Counted from the first letter of the stretch, positions 8,775-18,470 are shown. The stretch is 64,000 nucleotides of DNA from Candidatus Geothermarchaeum rappei (GCA_002011085.2 MTMB02000001.1:477820-541819); one strand, 5' to 3'. Translations and numbers: made by a program. The notes: generated from the letters alone by a model not told the origin.

Positions 8775-9390
8775 AAGAGTTAGAGGTAAGCCGACAGACG
8801 GAATAGTCTCCAGATACATAAATCGAAAGATATCCATGAGGATAACTAATTTACTCCTTAAACATACGCCAGATATCCATCCATTGACAGTAACTGTTCT
8901 CACAACTCTCCTTGGTTATCTATCCTTCCCATTTTACTTTATAGGCAACTATATAATCGGCGGCTTAATAGCCCAGCTAGCATCTGTTTTAGATGGGGTT
9001 GATGGGGAGCTGGCAAGAGCTAAAAACATGGTTAGTGATCGAGGGGCATTTATAGACTCCATCCTCGACAGAACTGTTGACCTAGCCATTTTATTTGGGG
9101 CATCTTATTATTCCATGATATACTTAGGGTTCCACTCCCCAATAGACACGTTGATCTACTTATTCACTATATCAGGCTGGATAATGGTAAGTTATTTACA
9201 TGCTAGAATAGAACTTAACCTAGGTAAAGAGACTGCTGCTGAGGTTCCGAGATTTGCATCCAGGGATGTCAGGATATTCATCTTATTCATCGGTAGTATA
9301 TTTGGATATGTCTATTATTCACTTATCGCCACGGGAGTGTTATGCTACATATATATATTGATTAGGTTTTTCAAATCCATCCACAAGTAA
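8767..9390 (+). CDS. CDP-alcohol phosphatidyltransferase, probable DIP-phosphate synthase (DIPPS)
   Basis: Integral membrane enzyme predicted to join CDP-inositol and inositol-1-phosphate into phospho-DIP. The 207-residue product contains the full CDP-OH-P transferase signature, visible as DGVDGELARA followed by DRGAFIDSILDR (about residues 77-100), which supplies the metal-binding Asp residues, and about six transmembrane helices. Its ATG overlaps the end of the IPCT gene, so translation is probably coupled. In other hyperthermophiles the same two domains form a single polypeptide. A phospholipid synthase (archaetidylinositol type) is the main alternative, but pairing with a CTP-dependent sugar-phosphate cytidylyltransferase favours DIP synthesis. 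Confidence 0.82.
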   Translation: MDKRVRGKPTDGIVSRYINRKISMRITNLLLKHTPDIHPLTVTVLTTLLGYLSFPFYFIGNYIIGGLIAQLASVLDGVDGELARAKNMVSDRGAFIDSILDRTVDLAILFGASYYSMIYLGFHSPIDTLIYLFTISGWIMVSYLHARIELNLGKETAAEVPRFASRDVRIFILFIGSIFGYVYYSLIATGVLCYIYILIRFFKSIHK

Positions 9391-9574
9391 ATAAACCGAG
9401 GAAGTATATAGAATTCATAGAATCGTCTAGGCTATGGTTTAAACGAAGTACATCCTTTATATGCGAAAGTTATTTAGTATCTTAAGCATATTTTGAAAAC
9501 AGAATTATATATTTCGGCTGGTTTTTAAATATTGTATAACTAGGTTATACAAGTTTTGAAGGAGGTGTTCCACC

Positions 9575-10921
9575 ATATCTTATAAAGAACTTCCTGGCCC
9601 AAAAAGTAGAGAGTATCTCATGAAGTCCCTTAAGCTGTATCCGGGTGGTGCTTCTCCCGATGCGGAGAAAAAGTTTACGACAATGGCGACTTTCATTACA
9701 GCCAAGGCGGAGGGCTCATGGCTAATCGATGTGGATGGCTACCGCTATATTGATTTCTCGAGTGGATGGGCATCTAATAACGTGGGTAATGTCCATCCCG
9801 AGGTATATGATGCTGTGGTTGAGGCCTTATCTAGATTTGGGTTTGTATATAACCATCTGTTGGCGCTTGAGCTGGCTGAAAAACTTGTTGAGATAACTCC
9901 CCCAAACCTCACTAGAGTGAGTTATGAGGTTTCTGGGACGGAGGCTGCTGAGGCCTCGGTATCATATGCATTGACCCATACTAAACGTCCTTTGATAATA
10001 AGCTTCATCGGGCAGTTCCACGGCGACTCTATTGGAGCCAGGAATATTGGCTCGGAGACGGCTGAACGTAAGAGTTATTTCGAGGCTATGCATGGGGGTG
10101 TAATATTCGCTCCATATCCCAGGAACTATAGAATACCGCTTAATATGACTGAGGAGGAGTATGCAGAACTTTGTTTATGGTATATTGAGGATAATATTCT
10201 CAAATACATAGCTGAACCGAGTAGAATTGCTGGTGTCTTATTCGAGCCTATGATGGCGGAAGGTGGAAATGTCATTCCACCCAAAAGTTTTGTAGAGGGT
10301 CTTAGGAAGATGGCTGATAAATATGGATGGGTATTGATCAACGATGAGGTTCTAACTGGTTTTGGTCGCACTGGAAGGATGTGGGGTATCGAACACTATG
10401 GTATAAAGGTGGATATACTGGTTACGGCTAAGGGATTGACAGGGGGCCTCATACCGATTGGAGCCGTTGTAGGTTCGGAGGAGATTATGGGGCCTACGAA
10501 GGCATACTCGGGAAGTACGTTTGCGGGGAACCCAGCTGGGTGCGCTGCTGCATTAAAGACTATCGAGATCATGTATAGAGATAAGTTGATGGATCGCGCG
10601 GCTAAGCTGGGGGAGGAAGCCCTTAAGGTGATGAAGGACTGGATTCCTGAATATGATATTATAGCAGATGCAAGGGGTGTAGGTTTCCTCCTAGGCTTTG
10701 AAGTAGATTCTGGCCAGGGTGAACGAGTTGATGAGGAGCTTGCTAGGAGGATATTTGTGGAAGCCACTAAGTTTGGGGTAAGGGCTGTTTGGGATGAGGA
10801 GACTACCGTGAGGCTGTATCCACCGCTCACAATAGAGGAGGATGTATTATTCCAAGGCCTTGAAAGGATGGAAATGGCTATAAAGAAAGTAAACAATGAA
10901 TTTAAACAGAGTGGGCTATGA
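9575..10921 (+). CDS. Class III aminotransferase (GABA / glutamate-semialdehyde aminotransferase-like)
   Basis: PLP enzyme of the class III (omega-amino acid) family. Visible signatures are VSGTEAAEASVSYAL, the PLP-binding NDEVLTGFGRTG, the catalytic Lys within VTAKGLTGGLIPIGAV, and YSGSTFAGNPAGCAAAL. Substrate is not predictable; the FAD oxidases and carrier nearby suggest amino-acid catabolism. The ORF track starts at ATG 9620, but the frame stays open upstream and encodes SYKELPGPKSREYLMKS, the typical family N-terminus, after an in-frame TGA at 9557. The only start-like codon placed right is ATA at 9575, seven bases after a perfect GGAGGTG site, so I propose an AUA start (see findings). 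If that is wrong the start is ATG 9620. Confidence 0.85.
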   Translation: MSYKELPGPKSREYLMKSLKLYPGGASPDAEKKFTTMATFITAKAEGSWLIDVDGYRYIDFSSGWASNNVGNVHPEVYDAVVEALSRFGFVYNHLLALELAEKLVEITPPNLTRVSYEVSGTEAAEASVSYALTHTKRPLIISFIGQFHGDSIGARNIGSETAERKSYFEAMHGGVIFAPYPRNYRIPLNMTEEEYAELCLWYIEDNILKYIAEPSRIAGVLFEPMMAEGGNVIPPKSFVEGLRKMADKYGWVLINDEVLTGFGRTGRMWGIEHYGIKVDILVTAKGLTGGLIPIGAVVGSEEIMGPTKAYSGSTFAGNPAGCAAALKTIEIMYRDKLMDRAAKLGEEALKVMKDWIPEYDIIADARGVGFLLGFEVDSGQGERVDEELARRIFVEATKFGVRAVWDEETTVRLYPPLTIEEDVLFQGLERMEMAIKKVNNEFKQSGL

Positions 10922-11634
10922 AGATAAGTATCCGTAGAGCAATATTGCTAAAGGCACTGGACTATGCAAGTGTAAGTAAGGAGTTTAGAGACGGTATACT
11001 CGAAGGCTTTAGAAACGCGTATAAGGAGCATGGTGGGAAATCGGGTGATGATGTTAAAGTAGGCTTTTTAACCAGGTTCAGGCTTAGAGGAAGCAAGGTT
11101 ATTCCCGCATTAGATAATGCAAGGAAATATATTTTAAGACGTAAATTTAGAGAGGCTGGGAAGTATCTAGGAGAAGCAATTTATTATCTCTATATCATAG
11201 TATTATCTCAAGTTTCTACTGATGAGTTGAGTGAGAAGAAAATATTGTCTCACATTAAGAGCCTTAAACCTAGTTATGATGATGATCCAAAGGAGCTTCC
11301 AGTAAGGTTTATAGGCCACTTAAAGTCTATAGATATGAGTTCACTTGAGAAAGCTGTCTCAGGCCTCGCCGATCTAACCCTCTATATGATAGAGGGTACG
11401 TTTGTCCCCTTGAACCGGAGGGAGCTGGAGGAGCAGTATAAGCGTGAGAGGAACCTCCATTACTTCCTATATCTTCCCATGGCTATATTCCTGGCAGGTG
11501 TTATTCTCTACATATCGATCTTATTCGAATCGCCCCTATTATCATTTCTCGCCCCGCTTGCAGGTATAGTTATCCTCCAGCTACATAGAAAGTATTTCAG
11601 GCTTAAGAGGATGCTGGAGTGGGGCGCTAGATAA
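10918..11634 (+). CDS. Hypothetical protein with two C-terminal transmembrane helices
   Basis: I do not recognise this 238-residue protein. The first about 180 residues are highly charged and probably helical (LDNARKYILRRKFREAGKYL), followed by two hydrophobic helices (about 183-202 and 206-222) and a basic tail LHRKYFRLKRMLEWGAR. This predicts a cytoplasmic helical domain anchored by a C-terminal hairpin. It overlaps the aminotransferase stop by four bases (ATGA), so the two are co-translated, but that does not reveal function. The helix around LGEAIYYL faintly recalls the phospholipase C fold, but the metal-binding histidines of that family are absent. Confidence 0.7.
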   Translation: MKISIRRAILLKALDYASVSKEFRDGILEGFRNAYKEHGGKSGDDVKVGFLTRFRLRGSKVIPALDNARKYILRRKFREAGKYLGEAIYYLYIIVLSQVSTDELSEKKILSHIKSLKPSYDDDPKELPVRFIGHLKSIDMSSLEKAVSGLADLTLYMIEGTFVPLNRRELEEQYKRERNLHYFLYLPMAIFLAGVILYISILFESPLLSFLAPLAGIVILQLHRKYFRLKRMLEWGAR

Positions 11635-11639
11635 TATTA

Positions 11640-12920
11640 TCACATATTACTACCTGTCATGAGTCTGGATGGGGAGAATATCCCGATGTCTATGACTGTC
11701 TCTTCACCCGCTATGAGTTGCGACACAAGTAACCCTGTTAAACCAGAGAATGTCAAGCCGAATCTACAATGCCCCCCTGCAACAAGCACCTTATCAGATC
11801 CCGGTAGATATCCTATCACCGGCAGTTCATCTGGTGTGCATGGCCTGAAAGCAGTTTCCATACTGATAATCTCCAAATCCTTCAGAATAGGGACTTGACT
11901 ATAAACCCTTGTCAACAGCTTCTCTAGTCTCCCGTGTGGAATCCTCGTGTCATAACCCACGAAGTCCATGATCCCTGCCAACCTAATAGTACCTCCTAGT
12001 GGTAGTGCCACGACCTTCGCCTCCTCAACCATCAGAGAATACTTGAGAGTATCGCTATTTTTCACCTTAAGTGTAAGGATATATCCTCTAGCCGGATGTA
12101 TCATAATATCATAGCCTGTTCTATTTAACAGATCCCTTATCCACGGTCCATTGGCTAGAACCAAGTAGTCACTTTCAAATACTCCTTTTCTAGAGAAAAC
12201 CCTTACACTCGAATCTTCATTAAATCCCAGTACCTCTATTCCCTCAATTATCTTGATGCCCTCTTCCACGGCTAGCTTCTTCAATCCAGCGATATACGCC
12301 TGAGGATCTAGTGACGCGTCGTAAACATATCTTAATCCACCTATTACGCTGGTGCTTAGACTAGGCTCTATCTCCCTCAATTCATCGCCATCTAGGATCT
12401 CGATCCTGAGTCCATCGGCTTCAACCTCCTCCGCATGTTTAACAGCCTCAGAAAGATAATCCCTATCCGTATAAATCTCGAGGATCGATCCCTCTCTATA
12501 TCTACAGTCTATATCCATCTCTCGTACGAGGCCCCGTATAATTTCTATGGCCTCCCTCCCTTTTCTCCTAAGGCTCTTCCATCTGGCATCCCTCGCTAGC
12601 CTCCGTCTATTTCCCAGTATATGCCTTATCCACCTGCATCCCATTCTCACAGGAGATATCTTAACTGGGCTAGCCTTGCTGGTCATCATCCTCATGACTT
12701 TTATATAGTCTATTGAAAGAGGGTATGGACTGTACATTGCTGGAACCACCAAGCCGGCGTTCTTCGAAGAAGCTTCACAGCCAACTTTATTCCTCTCGAT
12801 AACCATGACTCTATATCCTTTTCTAGATAGGAATATGGATATGGATAAGCCTATGACTCCACCACCAACAACTATGATCTCTTCGTGAGTAGCTTTCCCA
12901 CACATTCTGACCACATACAT
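11640..12920 (-). CDS. FAD-dependent amino-acid / amine oxidoreductase (DAO family)
   Basis: The 426-residue product begins with the Rossmann dinucleotide motif VVGGGVIGLSISIFLSRKGY ending in VIER, then the DAO-family NAGLVVPAMYSPYPLS segment, a central substrate domain, and a C-terminal FAD-contacting block RPCTPDELPVIGY. This organisation matches D-amino-acid dehydrogenase, glycine oxidase and sarcosine oxidase relatives that oxidise a C-N bond. Exact substrate cannot be read. It is followed by an MFS carrier and a second DAO-family oxidase on the same strand, suggesting uptake and oxidation of an amino acid or N-methyl compound. ATG 12920 gives MYVVRMCGKATHEEIIVVGG; an internal Met could shorten it slightly. 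Confidence 0.85.
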   Translation of the reverse strand: MYVVRMCGKATHEEIIVVGGGVIGLSISIFLSRKGYRVMVIERNKVGCEASSKNAGLVVPAMYSPYPLSIDYIKVMRMMTSKASPVKISPVRMGCRWIRHILGNRRRLARDARWKSLRRKGREAIEIIRGLVREMDIDCRYREGSILEIYTDRDYLSEAVKHAEEVEADGLRIEILDGDELREIEPSLSTSVIGGLRYVYDASLDPQAYIAGLKKLAVEEGIKIIEGIEVLGFNEDSSVRVFSRKGVFESDYLVLANGPWIRDLLNRTGYDIMIHPARGYILTLKVKNSDTLKYSLMVEEAKVVALPLGGTIRLAGIMDFVGYDTRIPHGRLEKLLTRVYSQVPILKDLEIISMETAFRPCTPDELPVIGYLPGSDKVLVAGGHCRFGLTFSGLTGLLVSQLIAGEETVIDIGIFSPSRLMTGSNM

Positions 12921-12925
12921 AGAAA

Positions 12926-14179
12926 TTATCTGGAGATCTCTTCTTCTACATCGATTACCTTACCCCTTGTCTCGGGTAGGAGCCAGCATACCGTACTCAT
13001 TAGTGTAAATCCAATTAATGACAACCCTACTATAGCGGGAGCGAGTCCGATGGAGCTAGATAAAATGCCTACTAGAAAGCCGCTTATGGATAGGCCTCTA
13101 GCTACACTGAATACGAATGAAGTGCCTGTAGCCCTTACTCTCGTTGGGAACATCTCACTCGACCAGACTCCATATAAGGCATGTGCGCCGAATCCTAGGG
13201 GGAGTATGAATAGCGACGTTATAGCCATCTCTCTATTCATTGTTATTATTGTATAGTAGCCCAGTGCAATGGTACCGAGTAATCCTATGAGTGATGATGC
13301 GGCGAATGCTGCTCTTCTCCCTATCTTATCACTGATGAACCCTATAAATGGGAGAAAGGAGACTATGGCTAGGGATATTAGTAGGACTAGGTCACTCGCC
13401 TCAGTCACCCCGAATCCAAATAGCTCTACCAAGAGGGTTGGTGCCCAGTCCACTGAGGCATGGTAAGCGAATTCCGAGCTCCAGAAGAGGAGTGAGCCTA
13501 AAATAGTTAGCTTTAAAATACGTCCCTTAAATAGTTCCTTGACACCGACTTCCCTCTCCACCTCACCCATTTCTTCAAGCTCTTTATATTTCCTCCATAT
13601 CTTTGATTCCGGCATGAATATGGCTAGTATAGCTATTATGGGTATGGGGTATAGGGCTATCAGGAATATCGGGCGCCATCCATAGATCGGGTATAGAATA
13701 CTTACGGATGCTGCGCTGATAACGTACCCCAATACAAACATGGCGTGTATTAGACCTCCGAATAACCCCCTGTATCTAGGTGAATACGCCTCGCTTAGTA
13801 GTGCGAATCCAATTCCCCAGGATACGCCCATACCCGATAATATCCTGAGTAGAGCCAGTATCTCATAATTTGGGGCGAGTGATGATAAGGCGGTTAGAAC
13901 CGCGTCCCATGCAATGGAGTAGAATAAGGCGTTTCTCCTACCGAATCTATCCGCTAGTTCTCCGAATATAACTGCACCTAGTACTGTAGCCATATACTGG
14001 GCGGAGAATATGAGGCCTATAGCCCCCTTATCCACTCCAAATTCCTGCATAATGGGTACAGCTAGGAAATTTGTAATCGTCAGGCCTACCGCATCATGGC
14101 TCCATGCCAATACGGCTGCAACAAATATCAAAAGCTTATCCATTAGAGAATAATCCCTATCCATAAGCTCATCCTTCAT
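12926..14179 (-). CDS. MFS transporter of the metabolite:H+ / sugar-phosphate type
   Basis: The 417-residue protein has 12 hydrophobic helices and the MFS motif A GELADRFGRRNALFYS in the loop between helices 2 and 3, repeated as SDKIGRRAAF between helices 8 and 9. The central loop contains PESKIWRKYKELEEMGEVE and the end reads LLPETRGKVIDVEEEI, as in the aromatic-acid/metabolite:proton and sugar-porter branches. It is sandwiched between two FAD amine/amino-acid oxidase genes on the same strand with five bases to the downstream one, so it probably imports their substrate. Direction and substrate are inference. Confidence 0.9.
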   Translation of the reverse strand: MKDELMDRDYSLMDKLLIFVAAVLAWSHDAVGLTITNFLAVPIMQEFGVDKGAIGLIFSAQYMATVLGAVIFGELADRFGRRNALFYSIAWDAVLTALSSLAPNYEILALLRILSGMGVSWGIGFALLSEAYSPRYRGLFGGLIHAMFVLGYVISAASVSILYPIYGWRPIFLIALYPIPIIAILAIFMPESKIWRKYKELEEMGEVEREVGVKELFKGRILKLTILGSLLFWSSEFAYHASVDWAPTLLVELFGFGVTEASDLVLLISLAIVSFLPFIGFISDKIGRRAAFAASSLIGLLGTIALGYYTIITMNREMAITSLFILPLGFGAHALYGVWSSEMFPTRVRATGTSFVFSVARGLSISGFLVGILSSSIGLAPAIVGLSLIGFTLMSTVCWLLPETRGKVIDVEEEISR

Positions 14180-14231
14180 AACCCTTATATAAAAATGATA
14201 TATCCCCAGAAATTATTTAAAAATTAGGATA

Positions 14232-15278
14232 TTATGAGATGATCCGCTCGATCAGTTTCTTAGCTAATGCAGGTCCCCTCATCAGCCCACGACCCCCTAA
14301 ACCATCTATTATATACAGGCCCCTAACTTCATCGATTTCTCTGCAAATCGGCTTGTAGTCGTGTGATATAGATATTGGCCCGCTCCATGAGTCTATAAGA
14401 CGCCACTGACTGAATTTAAATCTATACCTAAATCCCTCGAGGATTCTTTTTACTGCCTCATCATCGGGTTTCCTAAAGCCGTCATCCGCCTTCTCAATGG
14501 GGAATGAGTCGTACACCCCACCTATCCAGTGGCTATTCTCTGGCCTCCAATAGGAGTATATGTTCTCGTCCCAGACACCAACCATCTTAGTCCTATCTAC
14601 TTCAAACTTGAAAATTGGGACGCCTATTAGCCATACATTTAAATCTATTCCATGAGACTTCAGTATCTCCCTGTTCCATGGCCCCGAGGCGAGGACAACC
14701 TTGTCTGAATAATACCTATCTCCCTCATGGGTCTCAACGCCACGAACCCTATTCTCCTTGATGATGAGGCGTGTGACACGCTTCCCAGGCTGTAGATCAA
14801 CCCCCCTATCCATGAGCCTATTCCACATATATTTCAAGAGTTTGAAGGGGTTTAGGGTTAGGTCGCTGGGAGAGTATAGGCCTACCTCATCATGATATAA
14901 TTTTATATAACTCCATCTAGACATGACTTCCGCCGCATCCATTATCTCTATATCTGGAATAAGCTCCTTAAACTTCTCTAGATCCCTCTCCGCATCATCC
15001 TCATCCTCTATAGAGATGTATCCATCATTAATTATCTCACTATCACTTCTCAAGAACCCCCTGATAATCTCGATGGATTCGGCGGCCAGCTCTGAATCAA
15101 GTGGGTTATCCATCATCCTAGTTACAACGCCGCCGGATCTCGGGGTAGCCCCATCTGGAGACCTGTCTTTTTCAAGGAGTAGCGTCTTAAACTTCTTCTC
15201 CGTCGCGAAATACCCTGTGAATACCCCGGCAACACCAGCTCCAACTATGATAAGCTCATATTCCTCTTCGACGGGCAT
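14232..15278 (-). CDS. Second DAO-family FAD oxidoreductase
   Basis: The 348-residue protein starts with the FAD motif IIVGAGVAGVFTGYFATEKK and LLLEKD, then PRSGGVVTRMMDN, and ends with GLYIIDGLGGRGLMRGPALA, the C-terminal FAD-binding element of the sarcosine oxidase / amino-acid oxidase group. It shares little sequence with the oxidase at 11640-12920 and is shorter, so they are not a recent duplication. The gene lies upstream of the MFS carrier on the same strand. Likely reaction is oxidation of an amino acid or secondary amine; the substrate is not defined by sequence. Confidence 0.83.
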   Translation of the reverse strand: MPVEEEYELIIVGAGVAGVFTGYFATEKKFKTLLLEKDRSPDGATPRSGGVVTRMMDNPLDSELAAESIEIIRGFLRSDSEIINDGYISIEDEDDAERDLEKFKELIPDIEIMDAAEVMSRWSYIKLYHDEVGLYSPSDLTLNPFKLLKYMWNRLMDRGVDLQPGKRVTRLIIKENRVRGVETHEGDRYYSDKVVLASGPWNREILKSHGIDLNVWLIGVPIFKFEVDRTKMVGVWDENIYSYWRPENSHWIGGVYDSFPIEKADDGFRKPDDEAVKRILEGFRYRFKFSQWRLIDSWSGPISISHDYKPICREIDEVRGLYIIDGLGGRGLMRGPALAKKLIERIIS

Positions 15279-15300
15279 AGCCCTATATACACCCTAGTAT

Positions 15301-17088
15301 CTACTGGAGGAGGTGTCGAAGTAGGAAATCAACCGTCTTTTTAACAGCATCCTTATTATTCTTCTCTTTTGTGAATCCATGCCCCTCATCTTCATACAAG
15401 ATATACTCGACTTCAATACCCTTCTCCCTCAATTTATCGACGATCTGCTCCGACTCCTCCTTAACAACCCTGATATCCCTGGCGCCCTGTACAATCATCA
15501 TCGGCACCCTTATATTATCCACATATGTGATTGGGGACCTCTCTTCTAGCATCTTCAGGTCCTCGGGGTCATCTGGGTCGCCCACCCACTTTTTCATGTA
15601 TCTCTTCCAATATGGTGGGACTGACCTTGTAAATGTGACGAGGTTACTGGGCCCAAACCACTCTACAGCTACTCTCCATAGGTCAGGGAGCCTCGTTACA
15701 CATGAGAGGGTTAGGAATCCGCCGAAGCTCCCCCCGACTACGCCGATTCTATCTTTGTCAACCCACTTCTTCCTAGAGAGGTATTTAATTAGATACTCCA
15801 CGTCCTTTAGTTCACCGCCTCCCCAGTCTCTATTAATCAGGTTTCTAAATGTCTTTCCAAATCCTGTTGATCCTCTGAAGTTTGGCATGGCTACAGCGAC
15901 TCCCCTACTAACGAGATACTGTGTAAGAGGTGAGTATCTAGGTCTACTCTGGCTCTGCGGCCCTCCATGGAGATATATAACAACGGGGAACGGCCCCTGG
16001 CCCCTAGGCTTGTATATAATTGTGTGGATACTCCTCCCATCGAAACTCTTATAATACTCTATCCGCGGCCTAGCCATATCACTCTTCGGGATATCCCCGT
16101 AGAACACGTCCACAACCCTCTTAAACTCATCGGTATTATAGTTACAGAGATATATCTCACTAGGCCGGTAAGGCGTAGACATCTGAATATAATACTTGTC
16201 TTGGGCCCCAGCCGACTGGATATCCTCTACCACGCCTTCAGGGACATAGATCCTCTGTGTAGCCTTTGTATGTAGATCCATTATATACAGCCGGGAATAT
16301 GACTCTACATTCACGCTGAAGAGGAATGTTTCCTTACCGATCGCAGCGAACTCAACGTCATAGTCACCGGCCCACAGGGCCTTCATAACCCTCCTCTCAA
16401 GATCATAGTATGCTAGGTAACGATATTCACGGTTTAGATCTGAGGCTAGGAAGAATCCATTCCTATAGGGCGCCAGCGGCTGGAAAACGGCTTCCCCCTC
16501 ATGGGGAGTCAGGTCTGAGACCTCCTCCTTTGAAAGGTCAAGTAGATAGAGATTTGTGTCTTCATGACTACGGATATCCTGTATAACTATCTTATCAGGG
16601 AAATACCAGTAGGCCACCTGGTATCCACCGAATCCATTCCATATCAGCTTACCCTCCCCACTAGTAATATCATGTAGATAGAGGTCGAAACGAGTCGGGT
16701 CATCTCTATTTGCGAAGTAGATGAGGCTCTTATTATCCCATCCCCAACAGTACCTAGACGTATAATGCACTATATCATCTTCGAGTATAAGTTCTCTAAA
16801 CCACCCCTCCCTCGATGAGTATAGGTAGAACTGCCATATCTCATTACCCTTATCGTCAACATTAAACAGGAGCCGCTCCCCATCAGGTGACCAGGATATT
16901 GGGACGGCCCTCTCATCTACAAATGTGGTTATCCTCCTGGGATTGCTATTCTCCTTATAAATCCATATGTTTACCTGGCCAGACATATTGGTTGATACCG
17001 CCAGGACTTCGTCAGTTGGATGTGGAGCAAAGCCCGTTAATATATTATAGGCCAGATACCTATCCATAGGATATCTCTTCACGGTCAT
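15301..17088 (-). CDS. S9 family serine peptidase (acylaminoacyl-peptidase / prolyl oligopeptidase-like)
   Basis: A 595-residue cytosolic peptidase with the S9C architecture: an N-terminal seven-bladed propeller (about 1-340, with repeated WSPDGERLLFN-like blades) and a C-terminal alpha/beta hydrolase. The nucleophile elbow is GGSFGG (Ser about 454), the acid is Asp about 538 in VQGARD, and the base is His about 570 in DEGHGF; the oxyanion region YLHGGPQSQ is present. All catalytic residues are there, so the enzyme should be active on short peptides or acylated amino acids. No signal peptide. It sits with the oxidase/carrier cluster and an M20 peptidase, consistent with peptide scavenging. 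Confidence 0.92.
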   Translation of the reverse strand: MTVKRYPMDRYLAYNILTGFAPHPTDEVLAVSTNMSGQVNIWIYKENSNPRRITTFVDERAVPISWSPDGERLLFNVDDKGNEIWQFYLYSSREGWFRELILEDDIVHYTSRYCWGWDNKSLIYFANRDDPTRFDLYLHDITSGEGKLIWNGFGGYQVAYWYFPDKIVIQDIRSHEDTNLYLLDLSKEEVSDLTPHEGEAVFQPLAPYRNGFFLASDLNREYRYLAYYDLERRVMKALWAGDYDVEFAAIGKETFLFSVNVESYSRLYIMDLHTKATQRIYVPEGVVEDIQSAGAQDKYYIQMSTPYRPSEIYLCNYNTDEFKRVVDVFYGDIPKSDMARPRIEYYKSFDGRSIHTIIYKPRGQGPFPVVIYLHGGPQSQSRPRYSPLTQYLVSRGVAVAMPNFRGSTGFGKTFRNLINRDWGGGELKDVEYLIKYLSRKKWVDKDRIGVVGGSFGGFLTLSCVTRLPDLWRVAVEWFGPSNLVTFTRSVPPYWKRYMKKWVGDPDDPEDLKMLEERSPITYVDNIRVPMMIVQGARDIRVVKEESEQIVDKLREKGIEVEYILYEDEGHGFTKEKNNKDAVKKTVDFLLRHLLQ

Positions 17089-17172
17089 CTCCCTCCTAAA
17101 TACTATTCTCTATTAAACCCCTATATCCTCTGTCGCTATTAAGAAAATATTATTAGAAGGCGTGTTAATTAA

Positions 17173-17757
17173 CTAGGTATCCAGAAACCTGTTATAGATA
17201 AACTGTGTTATCCCACTCCATTCTCTAAATCTTATAATACGCCTCTTTTCAATATATTCATCTGCATCTGGAGGTAGCCTCATATTCCACGGCTGTGAAT
17301 AGACTATTGATAGGCCGCCTCTCATTGCAAACCCTGTTATAGCATGGGGATTGTCATCTATCAAGACATCGATATTCAACAGTGTCCGGTCGACGGTGTT
17401 ACCCACAAGGAGTGTATGAAACTGGAAGCCGTTTTTCCTCAGCCAGTTATACGTCTCCCCCGCTGTTGATGCCGGCCGTGCAGTAACAATTATTACATGG
17501 AATTCCTTAACAAGCCTATTAACCCCCTCCACCGCCCCCTCTATAACCGGCATGTTCCTGAGGAAGTCGTCGTATTCAAGACATTTCTCAAAGATCGTTT
17601 TAAAACTATACCCGCCTATCAATGTATCCCAGCTATCCACATCCTCCTTCGTCATCTCCACATCCTTGAGTATCGTGCCCCGGATAAATTCCAGCATATA
17701 GGTGACGTGGTCTGTTAAGACCCCGTCGATGTCCACCGCTATCCTAGTCATAATCAA
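17173..17757 (-). CDS. HAD-superfamily phosphatase, 5'-deoxyribonucleotidase (NT5C)-like
   Basis: The 194-residue protein opens with the HAD motif I VDIDGVLTD (Asp9 and Asp11), has motif II in VIIVTARPAS, and motif IV in NIDVLIDDNPHAI, with a small helical cap between motifs I and II. This pattern and size fit the 5'(3')-deoxyribonucleotidase-like family of small HAD enzymes. The physiological substrate is unknown. ATG 17757 and ATG 17751 are both possible starts, as the protein begins MIMTRIAVD. It is divergent from the membrane kinase-like gene to its right, with only about 28 bases between. Confidence 0.8.
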   Translation of the reverse strand: MIMTRIAVDIDGVLTDHVTYMLEFIRGTILKDVEMTKEDVDSWDTLIGGYSFKTIFEKCLEYDDFLRNMPVIEGAVEGVNRLVKEFHVIIVTARPASTAGETYNWLRKNGFQFHTLLVGNTVDRTLLNIDVLIDDNPHAITGFAMRGGLSIVYSQPWNMRLPPDADEYIEKRRIIRFREWSGITQFIYNRFLDT

Positions 17758-17785
17758 TATAGAATATTATTATCATAGATAAAAT

Positions 17786-18442
17786 GTGGAAAAGCTTATA
17801 GCACAACGGAGCCTATTGAATATGCTTGAGGTCATCCCGATGATAGATAATGTCTTCATCGAGGACTTTATATATGGAACGATACTCTTCATCTTCATCA
17901 TAATCGTTGTCTACTCCACCAAAAAATATAGGAATATATGGATAAACAGGAAAATCATCCACCTCAGTAGCGTCCCAGCAGTGTTATTCTACATGTATTT
18001 CTTTAGAGAACCATATGTCTTCCTAATCTACTCAATAGTATTCACAGTCATGCTCTTCTCAAAGCATGTGAAGAAATCGTTGGATGGCTGGTATCAGGTT
18101 GAGGGGAACCTTGGAGAGGTGTATTTCACGTTATCATATGGAGTTTTAAGTATCGTGGCATGGCCTGAATACAAGATACTCGCTGGGGTGGCGATGCTAT
18201 ATATGGCAGTCGGGGACTCAGTTACGGGGATCGTGAGAAGTAGATTTGTCGATAGATGGCAGAAACACTGGACCGGCTCCATAGCAATGCTTATAGCCAC
18301 ACTATTTATAGGCATATACCTCCTTGGATACCGCGGCATACCACTGGCTCTAATCGCTACGGTGGCCGAGGCACAGCCATACATAGATGACAACCTGATA
18401 GTTCCACTACTAACCTTCCTAGTAGGATTACTCCTTGTATAG
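17786..18442 (+). CDS. Dolichol / phytol kinase-like CTP-dependent membrane enzyme
   Basis: Polytopic protein of up to 218 residues with about six or seven helices. Family marks are RKIIHLSSVPAVLF near helix 2, the GDSVTGIVRSRF block and KHWTGSIAM, which together match the CTP-dependent polyprenol kinase group (SEC59/Vte5-like) within the cytidylyltransferase superfamily. In archaea such enzymes are expected to phosphorylate dolichol or geranylgeraniol for lipid or glycan carriers. The track starts at GTG 17786; ATG 17822 (MLEVIPMIDNVF) is a good alternative and gives a more family-like start. The specific alcohol substrate is inference. Confidence 0.75.
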   Translation: MEKLIAQRSLLNMLEVIPMIDNVFIEDFIYGTILFIFIIIVVYSTKKYRNIWINRKIIHLSSVPAVLFYMYFFREPYVFLIYSIVFTVMLFSKHVKKSLDGWYQVEGNLGEVYFTLSYGVLSIVAWPEYKILAGVAMLYMAVGDSVTGIVRSRFVDRWQKHWTGSIAMLIATLFIGIYLLGYRGIPLALIATVAEAQPYIDDNLIVPLLTFLVGLLLV

Positions 18443-18470
18443 TAATAAAGAAATGGAGGTGACGCGGCCT

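Noticed and set aside
15371-17069. Plus-strand ORFs opposite the S9 peptidase, and similar long antisense ORFs elsewhere (for example 10396-10896, 47124-47618)
   Set aside because: They mirror strongly supported genes on the other strand and show no family motifs; shadows of coding sequence.
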